NCBI GenBank assembly: GCA_963695075.1
Contig: CAVOFR010000008.1
Location: 434,001 to 498,000, forward strand
Origin: CAWCAL01 sp963695075
GTDB lineage: Bacteria; Actinomycetota; Acidimicrobiia; Acidimicrobiales; CAWCAL01
Direction of reading: 5' to 3'
Length of the DNA: 64,000 bases
Both the position numbers and the translations under genes were made by a program. Below, piece by piece: positions 8,341-16,754 of the stretch. The stretch's first letter is position 1, and each line of letters starts with the position of its first letter. The notes under the pieces were generated by a model. The model was given only the letters and a program-made list of their open reading frames with translations. It had not been told where the DNA came from and did not search any database.

Positions 8341-9468
8341 ATGCGCACACCCATCTGCGACCGACTGGACATCGAGTTCCCGATCTTCGCCTTCACCCAC
8401 TGCCGAGACGTGGCCGCCGCGGTCTCCAACGCCGGCGGCATGGGTGTGCTCGGAGCGGTCGGCTTCTCGCCCGAGCAGCTCGCGGTCGAGCTCGAGTGGC
8501 TCGACGAACACGTGGCCGACGGCAAGACCTACGGCGTCGACGTGGTCATCCCCGAGAAGTACGAGGGCATGGACGAGATCGACCCCGGACAGCTCGAAGC
8601 CGACCTGGCGGAGATGATCCCCGAAGAGACACGAGCCTTCGCCCAGAAGCTCCTGGCCGACGCCGGCGTGCCCGAGATCCCGGAGGACGAACGCGACTAC
8701 CAGGAGCTGCTGGGCTTCGGCGCGCTCATGGCCCAACCGCTCGTCGAGGAGGCGCTGGCCCACGACAAGTGCTCCCTGATCGCCAACGCACTCGGCACGC
8801 CTCCGCCCGACATCGTCACGCTCGTTCACGAGTCCGGTCGCGCCATCGGCGCCCTGTGCGGCTCGTCCAAGCATGCGCTGGCCCACGAGGAGGCGGGCCT
8901 CGACTTCATCGTCTGCCAAGGAGGCGAGGGCGGCGGTCACACGGGCGACGTCGGATCGATGGTGCTGTGGCCCGAGGTCATCGACGCCGTCGGCCCGGAC
9001 ATGCCGGTCCTCGCCGCGGGTGGCATCGGCAACGGTCGACAGATGGCGGCGGCCATGGCCATGGGCGCCCAGGGCGTCTGGACCGGATCGCTGTGGTTGA
9101 CCGTCGAGGAAGCCGACATACCTCCGGGACAGATGCAGCGCTACCTCGAGGCCGGCACCCGCGACACCGTGCGATCGCGCTCGTGGACGGGCAAGCCGGC
9201 CCGGATGCTCCGCAACACCTGGACCGACGCCTGGGACGATCCGAACACCCCCGCACCGCTCGGCATGCCGCTCCAGACAATGGTCACCGTCGATGCGATG
9301 GCCCGAGGCCACCGCTATCCGGAACAGGCGTTGGACGTCAACTTCTACCCGGCCGGGCAGGTCATCGGCCTGGCCAGCAGGACCCGGCGAACGGCAGACG
9401 TGATCTTCGAGATGGTCGAGGAGTTCATCGAAGCCTCTCAGCGGCTGCAGGCCCTGCTCGAAACCTGA
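8341..9468 (+). CDS. Nitronate monooxygenase family flavoprotein
   Basis: A 375-residue TIM-barrel FMN enzyme of the NMO/2-nitropropane dioxygenase-like family. Diagnostic segments are the N-terminal P-I-F-A-F-T-H and A-V-S-N-A-G-G-M-G-V-L-G, then FIVCQGGEGGGHTGDVGSM (about 197-215) containing the conserved active-site His. Next is the phosphate-binding AAGGIGNGRQMAAAMAMGA (about 225-243), with V-W-T-G-S following. The family oxidises alkyl nitronates or acts as a general NAD(P)H:flavin oxidoreductase, and some members reduce enoyl thioesters. The ATG at 8341 is chosen because it is 5 bases after the previous stop and aligns with the family N-terminus. A long hairpin follows the stop. Confidence 0.88.
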   Translation: MRTPICDRLDIEFPIFAFTHCRDVAAAVSNAGGMGVLGAVGFSPEQLAVELEWLDEHVADGKTYGVDVVIPEKYEGMDEIDPGQLEADLAEMIPEETRAFAQKLLADAGVPEIPEDERDYQELLGFGALMAQPLVEEALAHDKCSLIANALGTPPPDIVTLVHESGRAIGALCGSSKHALAHEEAGLDFIVCQGGEGGGHTGDVGSMVLWPEVIDAVGPDMPVLAAGGIGNGRQMAAAMAMGAQGVWTGSLWLTVEEADIPPGQMQRYLEAGTRDTVRSRSWTGKPARMLRNTWTDAWDDPNTPAPLGMPLQTMVTVDAMARGHRYPEQALDVNFYPAGQVIGLASRTRRTADVIFEMVEEFIEASQRLQALLET

Positions 9469-9486
9469 CCCAACCCGCCCCGCCCG

Positions 9487-9539
9487 CCGTACTTTGGGCA
9501 TCGAACCGGGCATGTGAGGGCTGACTGCCCAAAGTTCGG
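9487..9539. terminator. Inverted repeat between convergent genes
   Basis: ACTTTGGGCA (9491-9500) and TGCCCAAAGT (9526-9535) are a perfect 10-bp inverted repeat. A T-T mismatch and CCG/CGG extend it on the outside. The 25-base loop is larger than usual for an intrinsic terminator. It separates the rightward nitronate monooxygenase from the leftward DtxR-type gene and probably ends both transcripts. Confidence 0.6.
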
Positions 9540-9561
9540 TGTCTGTGAGGGTGAACGGTGC

Positions 9562-10233
9562 TCAGGTGGCGGATACGAGGATGCGCTCGGAGGCGAACGC
9601 TCCGACGCCGACGTGCGCGCCGTGGATCGACACGGTGATCGTCCCGTCGGGGGCGATGGCCGTGACCGTGCCCTGGTTGCCGGGCAGGATGGCCGAGCTC
9701 TCGAGAAACTCGAGCATGCCGTCGCTGAACTCGAGCTCTTCGGGGATGCGCTCCACGACGAACTCGGTGCCTTGGGACAGTTCGTTCAGGACCGTGACGT
9801 CGTTGGGTGCCCGATAGCTGGACCCGGGGATCGGGTTGCCGTGCGGGCAGGTGGTGGGGTCGTCGAGCACCCGCATGAGCGCTTCTTCGACCTGGGGCGA
9901 GATGACGTGTTCCCACTTGCCGGCCTCGTGGTGGGCTTCGGTCCAGGACAGGCCGAGCAGATCGGTGAGGAACCGTTCCGCGATCCGGTGCCGTCGGACC
10001 ACACTGACGGCCAGAGCGGTACCGTCAGTGGTCAGCGTGATCTGCCCATCGTCCACCGAGACCAGGCCCTCTGCTTCGAGCCGGCGGATCATCTCGGAGA
10101 CAGCCGGACGGGAAACGTCGAGCCGGTCGGCAATCCGGGCCTGGATGACCTCGACCGCGTCTTCGGCCAGCTCGAAGATCGTCTCGCAGTACTCCTCGAA
10201 GGCCGGGTGGAACTCCGGAACCGTGTAGGCCAT
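9562..10233 (-). CDS. DtxR/IdeR-family metal-dependent regulator
   Basis: A 223-residue three-part DtxR protein. The N-terminal winged helix has IADRLDVSRPAVSEMIRRLE (about 34-53). The dimerisation/metal domain has EAHHEAGKWEHVIS (about 100-113), with the His/Glu/His metal ligands, and C-P-H-G-N-P-I-P-G, followed by a C-terminal SH3/FeoA-like domain. Members repress iron or manganese uptake genes when metal-loaded. The gene starts 9 bases after the copA stop behind a GGTGGA ribosome-binding site, so it is cotranscribed with the copper ATPase. That is unusual for an iron or manganese regulator. Fe versus Mn preference cannot be decided from sequence. Confidence 0.92.
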   Translation of the reverse strand: MAYTVPEFHPAFEEYCETIFELAEDAVEVIQARIADRLDVSRPAVSEMIRRLEAEGLVSVDDGQITLTTDGTALAVSVVRRHRIAERFLTDLLGLSWTEAHHEAGKWEHVISPQVEEALMRVLDDPTTCPHGNPIPGSSYRAPNDVTVLNELSQGTEFVVERIPEELEFSDGMLEFLESSAILPGNQGTVTAIAPDGTITVSIHGAHVGVGAFASERILVSAT

Positions 10234-10242
10234 CGATCCACC

Positions 10243-12453
10243 CTACCGGGCTGCATCCGATCTCGGCCGATCAACGGGAGCGGGGCCGGAGGAGCTCGGC
10301 GCGCCATCCGTACCCTTCTCCAGCCTGAACCCGGCGAATCGACGCAGCCGTAGTGAGTTGGTCACGACGAAGACCGAGGAGAACCCCATCGCCGCCGATG
10401 CGATCATCGGATTCAACACGCCGAACGCCGCGAGGGGAATGGCGGCGATGTTGTAGGCGAAGGCCCAGAACAGATTCCCCTTGATTGTGGCCAGGGTCCG
10501 ACGGGAGAGGGCCACCGCGTCGGCGACGGCCCGCAGATCTCCGGAGACGAGCGTGAGGTCGGACGCCTCGATCGCCACGTCGGCCCCCGTGCCCAGTGCG
10601 ATACCGAGGTCGGCCTGGGCCAGGGCAGGACCGTCGTTGATGCCGTCACCCACCATGGCGACCACGCGACCCTCGCCCTGGAGCCGGGCGACCTCGTTGG
10701 ACTTCTCGTCGGGCAGGACACCGGCGATGACCCGCTGGATACCCACCGACTCGGCCACCGCTTCGGCCGTCGTGGCGTGGTCGCCTGTGAGCAGGGTCAC
10801 CTCGAGGCCGAGCTGATGGAAGGCGGCCACCGCCTCGGCCGACGTCGGTTTGACCCGGTCGGCCACGACCAGGACGGCTTCGGCCGAGGCGGAGCGACCG
10901 GCCAGCACGGCGGTATGACCGTGGGACTCGGCCAATGCCGCAGCGGACTCGATCGGAGCCGGAACCTCGTCGAAGAGGGCACGACGGCCGACGCGAACCT
11001 CGATTCCCCCGATGGTTCCGACCACTCCCCGCCCGGGCCGGTTCTCGAAGCCCTCGATCTCGTGGTCGTGCTGGATCGAGGCGGCGATCGCCGTCGCGAT
11101 CGGGTGTTCCGAGCGGGACTCGAGCGCCGCTGCCAGCCGTTGCAGATCTTCAGTCGGCCCCGTCGGCACCACGACCGACATCAGCTCCATGCGACCTTCG
11201 GTGACCGTACCCGTCTTGTCGACCACGAGCGTGTCGACCCGGCGACTGTCCTCGAGCACCTCGCCGCCCTTGATGATGATGCCGAGCTGGGCCCCGCGAC
11301 CGGTCCCGACCATGATCGCCAGCGGCGTAGCCAGGCCCAGCGCGCACGGGCACGCGATGATCAACACGGCTACGGCCGCCGTGAACGCCTCGTGGGCGGC
11401 GTGGCCGGTGACGAGCCAACCGAGGAGGGTCGCGAAGGCGATCCCGATAGCGGTCGGCACGAAGACGGCCGCCACACGGTCGGCCAGACGCTGAACCGGC
11501 GCTCGACCTCCCTGAGCCTGAGCAACCAGATCCATGATCTGAGAGAGAGCCGTCTCGGCTCCGACCCGTGTCGCCTCGACGACCAGGAACCCGTGTGTGT
11601 TCACGGTGGCACCGATGACCTCGTCACCCGGTCCGACTTCGACCGGGACCGGCTCTCCGGACACCATCGAGGCGTCAACCGCTGAGTGACCGTCGACGAC
11701 CACCCCGTCGGTGGCGATCTTCTCGCCTGGCCGCACCGTGAATCGCATACCGACCGTGAGCCGGTCGACCGGGATCTCCTCACCGTTCTCGAGGCGCGCC
11801 GTGCCCGCGCCGAGTTCCGCCAACGCTCGGATGGCGTCGCCGGAGCGACGCGTGGCCCGTGCCTCGAACCATTTGCCCAGCAACACGAGCGCCACGATGA
11901 CCGCGCCGGTCTCGAAGTAGATGTGGCCGCCCTCGACGTTCCCGACCAGCACCACCATCGACCAGGTCCACGCCGACAGCGTCCCCATCGAGACGAGCGT
12001 GTCCATGGTGGTGGTGCCGTGCCGGGCGTTGACCCACGTGGCTCGGTGGAAGATCCAGCCTGACCAGAGGGTCACCGGCGTGGCCAGGGCGGCGACCGCC
12101 CACTCCCACCCGGGAAAGTGCAACACCATTGCCATCGAGAGGACCATCGCCGGTACACCGAGCGCGATCGCGACCACTAGACGGCGTCGGAGCTCGGCCT
12201 CCCGGGCGGTCTCCTCGCCTTCGTCCTCGGCGACGACATCGGCACCGAGGGTGTAGCCCAGCGATTCGACCGCCGAGCGGATCGCCGGTGAGTCGAGCGA
12301 GCCGTCGTGGGTGACCGTGGCCCGGCCCGTCGCGAAGTTGACGTGTGCTTCGGCGACGCCTTCCAGGCCGCTCAGCTTCACCTCGATCCGATTGGCGCAG
12401 GCGGCACATGTCATCCCCTCGACGGGGACATCGACTCGCAGATCGCTCGTCAT
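10243..12453 (-). CDS. copA: Copper-exporting P1B-type ATPase
   Basis: A 736-residue Cu(I) efflux pump in the inner membrane. The N-terminal HMA domain has G-M-T-C-A-A-C (Cys16 and Cys19). The transmembrane metal site is IACPCALGLATPLA (CPC at about 367-369). The phosphorylation motif is DKTGT (about residue 410), followed by the SEHPIATAI nucleotide-domain motif, TGDH and GDGIND. Late membrane helices carry Y-N and M-G-F-S-S, the Cu(I)-type markers of the P1B-1 group. The ATG at 12453 is chosen because it puts the HMA domain right at the N-terminus; an in-frame codon at 12516 would add an unlikely basic leader. A CsoR-like site lies just upstream, and the DtxR-type gene follows after 9 bases. 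Confidence 0.96.
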   Translation of the reverse strand: MTSDLRVDVPVEGMTCAACANRIEVKLSGLEGVAEAHVNFATGRATVTHDGSLDSPAIRSAVESLGYTLGADVVAEDEGEETAREAELRRRLVVAIALGVPAMVLSMAMVLHFPGWEWAVAALATPVTLWSGWIFHRATWVNARHGTTTMDTLVSMGTLSAWTWSMVVLVGNVEGGHIYFETGAVIVALVLLGKWFEARATRRSGDAIRALAELGAGTARLENGEEIPVDRLTVGMRFTVRPGEKIATDGVVVDGHSAVDASMVSGEPVPVEVGPGDEVIGATVNTHGFLVVEATRVGAETALSQIMDLVAQAQGGRAPVQRLADRVAAVFVPTAIGIAFATLLGWLVTGHAAHEAFTAAVAVLIIACPCALGLATPLAIMVGTGRGAQLGIIIKGGEVLEDSRRVDTLVVDKTGTVTEGRMELMSVVVPTGPTEDLQRLAAALESRSEHPIATAIAASIQHDHEIEGFENRPGRGVVGTIGGIEVRVGRRALFDEVPAPIESAAALAESHGHTAVLAGRSASAEAVLVVADRVKPTSAEAVAAFHQLGLEVTLLTGDHATTAEAVAESVGIQRVIAGVLPDEKSNEVARLQGEGRVVAMVGDGINDGPALAQADLGIALGTGADVAIEASDLTLVSGDLRAVADAVALSRRTLATIKGNLFWAFAYNIAAIPLAAFGVLNPMIASAAMGFSSVFVVTNSLRLRRFAGFRLEKGTDGAPSSSGPAPVDRPRSDAAR

Positions 12454-12470
12454 GGCCACACCATATCGCG

Positions 12471-12495
12471 TATACCCCCTACCCCTACCTTGGGT
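12471..12495. promoter_or_regulatory. Candidate CsoR operator upstream of copA
   Basis: The C-run site TATACCCCCTACCCC begins 17 bp before the copA start and continues to TTGGGT. CsoR sites are typically ATACCC... paired with ...GGGTA across a GC-rich centre, and the left half here fits well. The right half is weaker, so this is a candidate only. The csoR gene is at 139-420. Confidence 0.4.
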
Positions 12496-12533
12496 CGCCG
12501 ATAATCCGGCGGCCACGCTTCGCCATCCGGCTC

Positions 12534-14105
12534 TCAGCCCAGGCCCAGGCGCTGGAGCTGCTCGGGCGGGGCTTGGACATCCACCAGTGCGGTGCGGAGC
12601 AACTCCGCCATCTCCCGTTCGGCCGCCTCCCCCACCCGATTCTCGTCCTCGTCGGGATCGAGGTCGATGCGATAGAGATGGTGTTGATCGACCTGGTGGC
12701 CCATGGCCCAGATCGGCAGCTGGTCACCGCTCTCATAGGGCTGGCGCAGCACGGGGACGTCGGTCCCCGGCATCGTGTCCAGCCGGGCTCGGCGGTCGGG
12801 CGGGGCCATACCCACCACACCTCCGATGTGGACCGGCATCGTGGACCACCGGTTCGACCACGTCGAGAGTGGGAAGTTGTCCCCCACCGGCGCCCGGGCG
12901 TACTTCGTCGTGCCGTCGGTCACCTGGACCCAGTTGCCCCACACTCCGCCGATGGCCCACTCCCGCACCGCGTCGACCGATCCCTCGAGCAGCGGTCCCA
13001 ACGACACGCCGTGGGTCACCTGCGGGACCTCGGCTCCGAAGACATCGGCGATGGTGGCGAAGAGGTCGACATTGGTCGTCAGCGCATTCCGGACGCCACC
13101 ACCGCTGACCCCCGGCCAGTGGATCAGCAGGGGCGTATGCCCGAGCGGCTCGAACTGGGGCACGCTCGGCTTCCCCCATATGTCCCTTCCTGCTCGCTCA
13201 TCGCCCAGATAGTGGCCGTGGTCGGTGCAGACGATCAGCGCCGTGTCGTTCCACAGATCCCTGGCATCGAAGGCATCTAGAATCCGTCCGAACCAGTGGT
13301 CGATCATCGAGAGCTTTGCTCCGTAGTTGGCTCGGATGTGCCGGCCCTCGGTCTCGGTGAGAAGCCCCTCCGTGATCGCTCCGTCGGCGTACGGAGGCCA
13401 GATGATCCAATCCCGGTCCCACGGCTCGTCCTGATACATCTCGAGCCACGGCTCGGGCGTGTCGAACGGCTCGTGGGGGTCGAACTCGTCGACGAACAGG
13501 AACCACCGGTCGTGGTGTGAAGCAGCCTCGGTGAGGAACCGGGCCGCCTCGGTCATGGTTCGGGGTCCGGGATAGTCCGCCTCCTCCCGGAAGAAGGTCC
13601 GACTGCGATCGTAGGCCCGGTCGATGACATCGACGCCGAAGATCTTCTCGAAGAACCAGCCCCCGGGACGGGCCGGACGAGCCGGGGCACCGATCCACGA
13701 GGGGTCGGGATAGGTACGCCAGGGATCTCCCTCGTGGCCGCGTAGATAGTCCCAGGCGGTGAAGTCGGTGTGGTAGTTCTCACCGCCGGACTCGAACAGA
13801 TGGGGGTGGTCGGTGGCCAGGAAGCTCGTGATGCCCTGATCGCTCAGAACCCGGGTGATGGGCTGCTCCCAGACCTCGATGGACCCCCACGGTTTCCAGA
13901 GGAAGTCGAGCGCTCCACACAGGATGTCGTGTCGCGCCGGCATACAGGGCAGCGATCCGGTGACGTGGTGGGTGAAGCGCGTGGCGCGGTCCGCTGCGAA
14001 TCGGTCCAGATTCGGAGTCCCGAACTCCCGACCACCGTATGCGCCCAGCATGTGACGGTTGAGCGAGTCGAGCAGCACCACGCACACGTTGACCGGATCC
14101 GTCAT
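12534..14105 (-). CDS. Sulfatase (type I, formylglycine-dependent)
   Basis: A 523-residue alkaline-phosphatase-superfamily protein. The sulfatase signature C-M-P-A-R places the cysteine converted to formylglycine at residue 54. An N-terminal metal aspartate lies in V-V-L-L-D-S-L-N, and a later metal site is C-T-D-H-G-H. These enzymes hydrolyse sulfate esters; the D-S-L variant groups it with the broad arylsulfatase and phosphonate-hydrolase-like sulfatases. There is no signal peptide, so it is probably cytoplasmic. Activity requires a formylglycine-generating enzyme, which is not in this window. It is 80 bp upstream of copA on the same strand and divergent from an amidohydrolase; the substrate is unknown. 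Confidence 0.9.
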   Translation of the reverse strand: MTDPVNVCVVLLDSLNRHMLGAYGGREFGTPNLDRFAADRATRFTHHVTGSLPCMPARHDILCGALDFLWKPWGSIEVWEQPITRVLSDQGITSFLATDHPHLFESGGENYHTDFTAWDYLRGHEGDPWRTYPDPSWIGAPARPARPGGWFFEKIFGVDVIDRAYDRSRTFFREEADYPGPRTMTEAARFLTEAASHHDRWFLFVDEFDPHEPFDTPEPWLEMYQDEPWDRDWIIWPPYADGAITEGLLTETEGRHIRANYGAKLSMIDHWFGRILDAFDARDLWNDTALIVCTDHGHYLGDERAGRDIWGKPSVPQFEPLGHTPLLIHWPGVSGGGVRNALTTNVDLFATIADVFGAEVPQVTHGVSLGPLLEGSVDAVREWAIGGVWGNWVQVTDGTTKYARAPVGDNFPLSTWSNRWSTMPVHIGGVVGMAPPDRRARLDTMPGTDVPVLRQPYESGDQLPIWAMGHQVDQHHLYRIDLDPDEDENRVGEAAEREMAELLRTALVDVQAPPEQLQRLGLG

Positions 14106-14191
14106 GGGGAGACCCTAGATCGCGCCGTCCTCGAGGACCCGCTGACCACTGGATGGCACGGCCGCCGAGAGGGCGAAGTACGGTTTCTGTC

Positions 14192-15424
14192 ATGAATGCC
14201 GACGTGACGCCAGCCGAATCCGATCTACCCCTCATCATCTCCGTCGACGACCACGTGATGGAGCCGAAGGACCTCTGGCAGACCGAACTCCCCGCGAGCC
14301 TGCGCGATCGCGGCCCGCGGGTGGTCACCGAGAAGGTCAAGCTCACGTTCGAGGGTGGCCACTACGGGTTCGAACGCAACGACCCGGACGGACAACTGTG
14401 CGACGTCTGGCTCTACGACGATCTGGTCATGCCCACGGGCTTCCTGCACGGCCCGGCCGGTGTCCCCCGCGAAGAGCAACGCAACGTGGCAGCCACCTAC
14501 GAGGATCTCCGGCCCGGGACCCATTCCCGGACCGAGCGACTCGCCGACATGACGCTCAACCATGTCGAAGCCGCCATCAACTACCCCAACATTTTCCCCC
14601 GGTTCTGCGGACAGGGTTTCCTGGAGCGGGAGGACAAGGAGTTCGCGCTCCGCTGCCTCCGGATCTACAACGACTGGATGATCGACGATTGGTGCGGTGG
14701 TGACGGCGAGGGCCGGCTGATCCCCCTCACCCTGATTCCCCTCTGGGACCCGAAGCTGGCCGCGCTGGAGGTGCGCCGGTGCGCCGACAAGGGCAGCCAT
14801 GCCATCGCCTTCTCCGAGAACCCGGCCAAGCTGGGGTGTCCCACTATGTACAGCGGAGACTGGGACGTGCTCTGGGACGTGTGCCAGGAGACCGACACCA
14901 CCGTCTCGATGCATATCGGATCGTCGTCATCGATGCCCACCACCTCCGAGGACGCACCGCTGGCCACCTCGATGTCGCTCTATGCGCAGAACGCCGAAGG
15001 GTCGATGGTCGACTGGGTCTTCTCCGGCACCCTCGGTCGATTTCCCGACATCAAGATCGCGTATGCCGAGAGCCAGGTCGGCTGGATGCCGTTCCAGTTC
15101 GAGCGGATGGACTCGGTCTGGCGAGAGGGCCGCGGCGGTGTCGGTGGCTCGGGGACCGAGCTCCCCAGCGTCCAGGCTCGCGGTCGCGCCTACGGCTGCG
15201 TGTTCGACGACCTCTTCGGACTGAAGAGCCGCCACGAGGTGGGTGTTGACCAGATTCTCTTCGAGACCGACTATCCCCACTCCGACGGAACGTTCCCACA
15301 CTCGCGGAAGATCGCCCACGACCTCTTCGTCGGCGCCGGCATGAACGCCGAGGAGTGCTACAAGGTGCTCCGGGGCAATGCCATCGAGGCGTACGGACTC
15401 CAGCGCTTCGGCATCACCGCGTAG
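14192..15424 (+). CDS. Amidohydrolase family 2 protein (TIM-barrel metal hydrolase)
   Basis: A 410-residue protein of the ACMSD-like amidohydrolase family. Early S-V-D-D-H-V-M-E-P provides the first metal ligands (D-x-H type). VSMHIGSSSSMP (about 237-248) carries a strand-end His. The C-terminal F-E-T-D-Y-P-H-S-D-G-T-F-P holds the catalytic Asp/His region typical of this group. Members decarboxylate or hydrolyse ring-derived acids. The actinobacterial branch with TDYPHSDGTFP is common near lipid and aromatic catabolism genes, but this neighbourhood gives no clear substrate. The ATG at 14192 is preferred over an in-frame codon at 14153, because the extra 13 residues are basic and lie in the divergent promoter region. 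Confidence 0.87.
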   Translation: MNADVTPAESDLPLIISVDDHVMEPKDLWQTELPASLRDRGPRVVTEKVKLTFEGGHYGFERNDPDGQLCDVWLYDDLVMPTGFLHGPAGVPREEQRNVAATYEDLRPGTHSRTERLADMTLNHVEAAINYPNIFPRFCGQGFLEREDKEFALRCLRIYNDWMIDDWCGGDGEGRLIPLTLIPLWDPKLAALEVRRCADKGSHAIAFSENPAKLGCPTMYSGDWDVLWDVCQETDTTVSMHIGSSSSMPTTSEDAPLATSMSLYAQNAEGSMVDWVFSGTLGRFPDIKIAYAESQVGWMPFQFERMDSVWREGRGGVGGSGTELPSVQARGRAYGCVFDDLFGLKSRHEVGVDQILFETDYPHSDGTFPHSRKIAHDLFVGAGMNAEECYKVLRGNAIEAYGLQRFGITA

Positions 15425-15432
15425 GGGCCCCG

Positions 15433-16701
15433 CTACAGGATGAGCGGTGGCCGCTCGTCGGCGACGACCCCTTCGAACTCGGCCACGAACTCCTCGACCG
15501 TGACGCCCGCGAGCTCCGCGAACGACGCCATGGCGTCGGCGTTCTCGAAGTCGTCCCGGCGGAGCCGGATCATGTAGCGCCGCGCGATGGCGTAGCGGGT
15601 CGAGTCGACGTCGACGAGCCGCACCCGCGTCCGGCCCGTCTCGGGGTCGAGCATCGTCGAGAACGGGACCGGCTCGAAGTGACCGGCCTGCATGGTGACC
15701 ATCGCCCCGGTGCCACCCGAGATCAGGTACTTCGCGGCGCAGTAACCCAGATCGCGGGTGTACTCCATGTCGTACGGGATCGGGTCGGCGCACCGCAGCT
15801 CGTAGCCGACGTTCTTCGCCACGATCGTGTTCTTGAGCTGGAACTCGGCCAGTCGTTTCTGCACAGCCGTCTTGAGGATCTGACCGATGTCGACCTCGGC
15901 GATGCGCACGTGCCCGTGTTCGTCGTGCTCGACGTCTTCGAGCTGGGTGAGGTCCTTGGGGTCGATGTTCAACACGACGCCTTCGGCGATCACCGCCACA
16001 CCGTCGAGACGGCCCTCGGCCTGACGCTTGATGATGGCGGCCACCAACGTGTCGACGATCTCCTTCAGTTCGATCGTCCCGCCGAACTCCTCGGGGATCA
16101 GGGTGAGCGTGGCGCCCGCGGCCTTGCCCATGCCGAGCGCCAGGTGACCGGCCTTCCGCCCCATCGCGATGACGAAGTACCAACGCGACGTGGTGAGCGC
16201 ATCGACCATCAGGTTCTCGACGATCTCCACGCCGACGTGACGAGCGGTCTGGAACCCGAACGTGTCCACATAAGCGGGGAGGTCGAGGTCGTTGTCGATG
16301 GTCTTCGGAACGTGGACCACGTGCAGCCGGCCGCCTGCCGCCTCGTTCAGCCGCATGGCCGAATAGGCGGTGTCGTCTCCCCCGATCGTTATGAGCCTGG
16401 TGACCCCGAGCCGTTCGAGCGAGTCGACCGCCGTCTCGAGGTCTTTCGGTTCCTTCGTCGGATTGGCGCGGGAGGTGCCGATCAGCGAACCACCCCGGAA
16501 GTGCATCCGACTCACGTCGGACGTGGTGAGAGGCCGGACGTGCTCCAGGTTGCCCTTCATGATCCCGGCGAAGCCGTCTCGGACGCCGACGACATCGACC
16601 CCCTCGACCCGGGCCCGGATGGTGGCTGCGCCGATCACGCTGTTGATGCCGGGCGCCGGCCCACCACCGACGAGGATCGCCATCTTGCCGTGGTTGCTCA
16701 T
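15433..16701 (-). CDS. pfp: 6-phosphofructokinase, pyrophosphate-dependent type
   Basis: A 422-residue phosphofructokinase. The N-terminal VGGGPAPGINS loop and R-G-G-S-L-I-G-T-S-R are conserved. Two positions identify the phosphoryl donor. I-T-I-G-G-D-D-T has Asp after GGD where ATP enzymes have Gly, and P-K-T-I-D-N-D has Lys where ATP enzymes have Gly. Both changes are the known PPi-type signature. M-G-R-K-A-G-H and the C-terminal Y-E-L-R-C-A-D-P-I-P complete the active site. The enzyme would make fructose-1,6-bisphosphate reversibly from PPi in glycolysis/gluconeogenesis. It converges with the amidohydrolase (8 bp between stops) and lies 53 bp downstream of no coupled partner. Confidence 0.9.
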   Translation of the reverse strand: MSNHGKMAILVGGGPAPGINSVIGAATIRARVEGVDVVGVRDGFAGIMKGNLEHVRPLTTSDVSRMHFRGGSLIGTSRANPTKEPKDLETAVDSLERLGVTRLITIGGDDTAYSAMRLNEAAGGRLHVVHVPKTIDNDLDLPAYVDTFGFQTARHVGVEIVENLMVDALTTSRWYFVIAMGRKAGHLALGMGKAAGATLTLIPEEFGGTIELKEIVDTLVAAIIKRQAEGRLDGVAVIAEGVVLNIDPKDLTQLEDVEHDEHGHVRIAEVDIGQILKTAVQKRLAEFQLKNTIVAKNVGYELRCADPIPYDMEYTRDLGYCAAKYLISGGTGAMVTMQAGHFEPVPFSTMLDPETGRTRVRLVDVDSTRYAIARRYMIRLRRDDFENADAMASFAELAGVTVEEFVAEFEGVVADERPPLIL

Positions 16702-16754
16702 CCTCGGGTCCCCCAGTTCGAACGGCGTGGTCCCGTTCTATCAGGAGAGCGCGG

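Noticed and set aside
12534..14105. Sulfatase missing the second Asp of the N-terminal metal pair seen as inactivation
   Set aside because: Many active members of the wider sulfatase family carry D-S/T-L at this place, so it is a subgroup trait.
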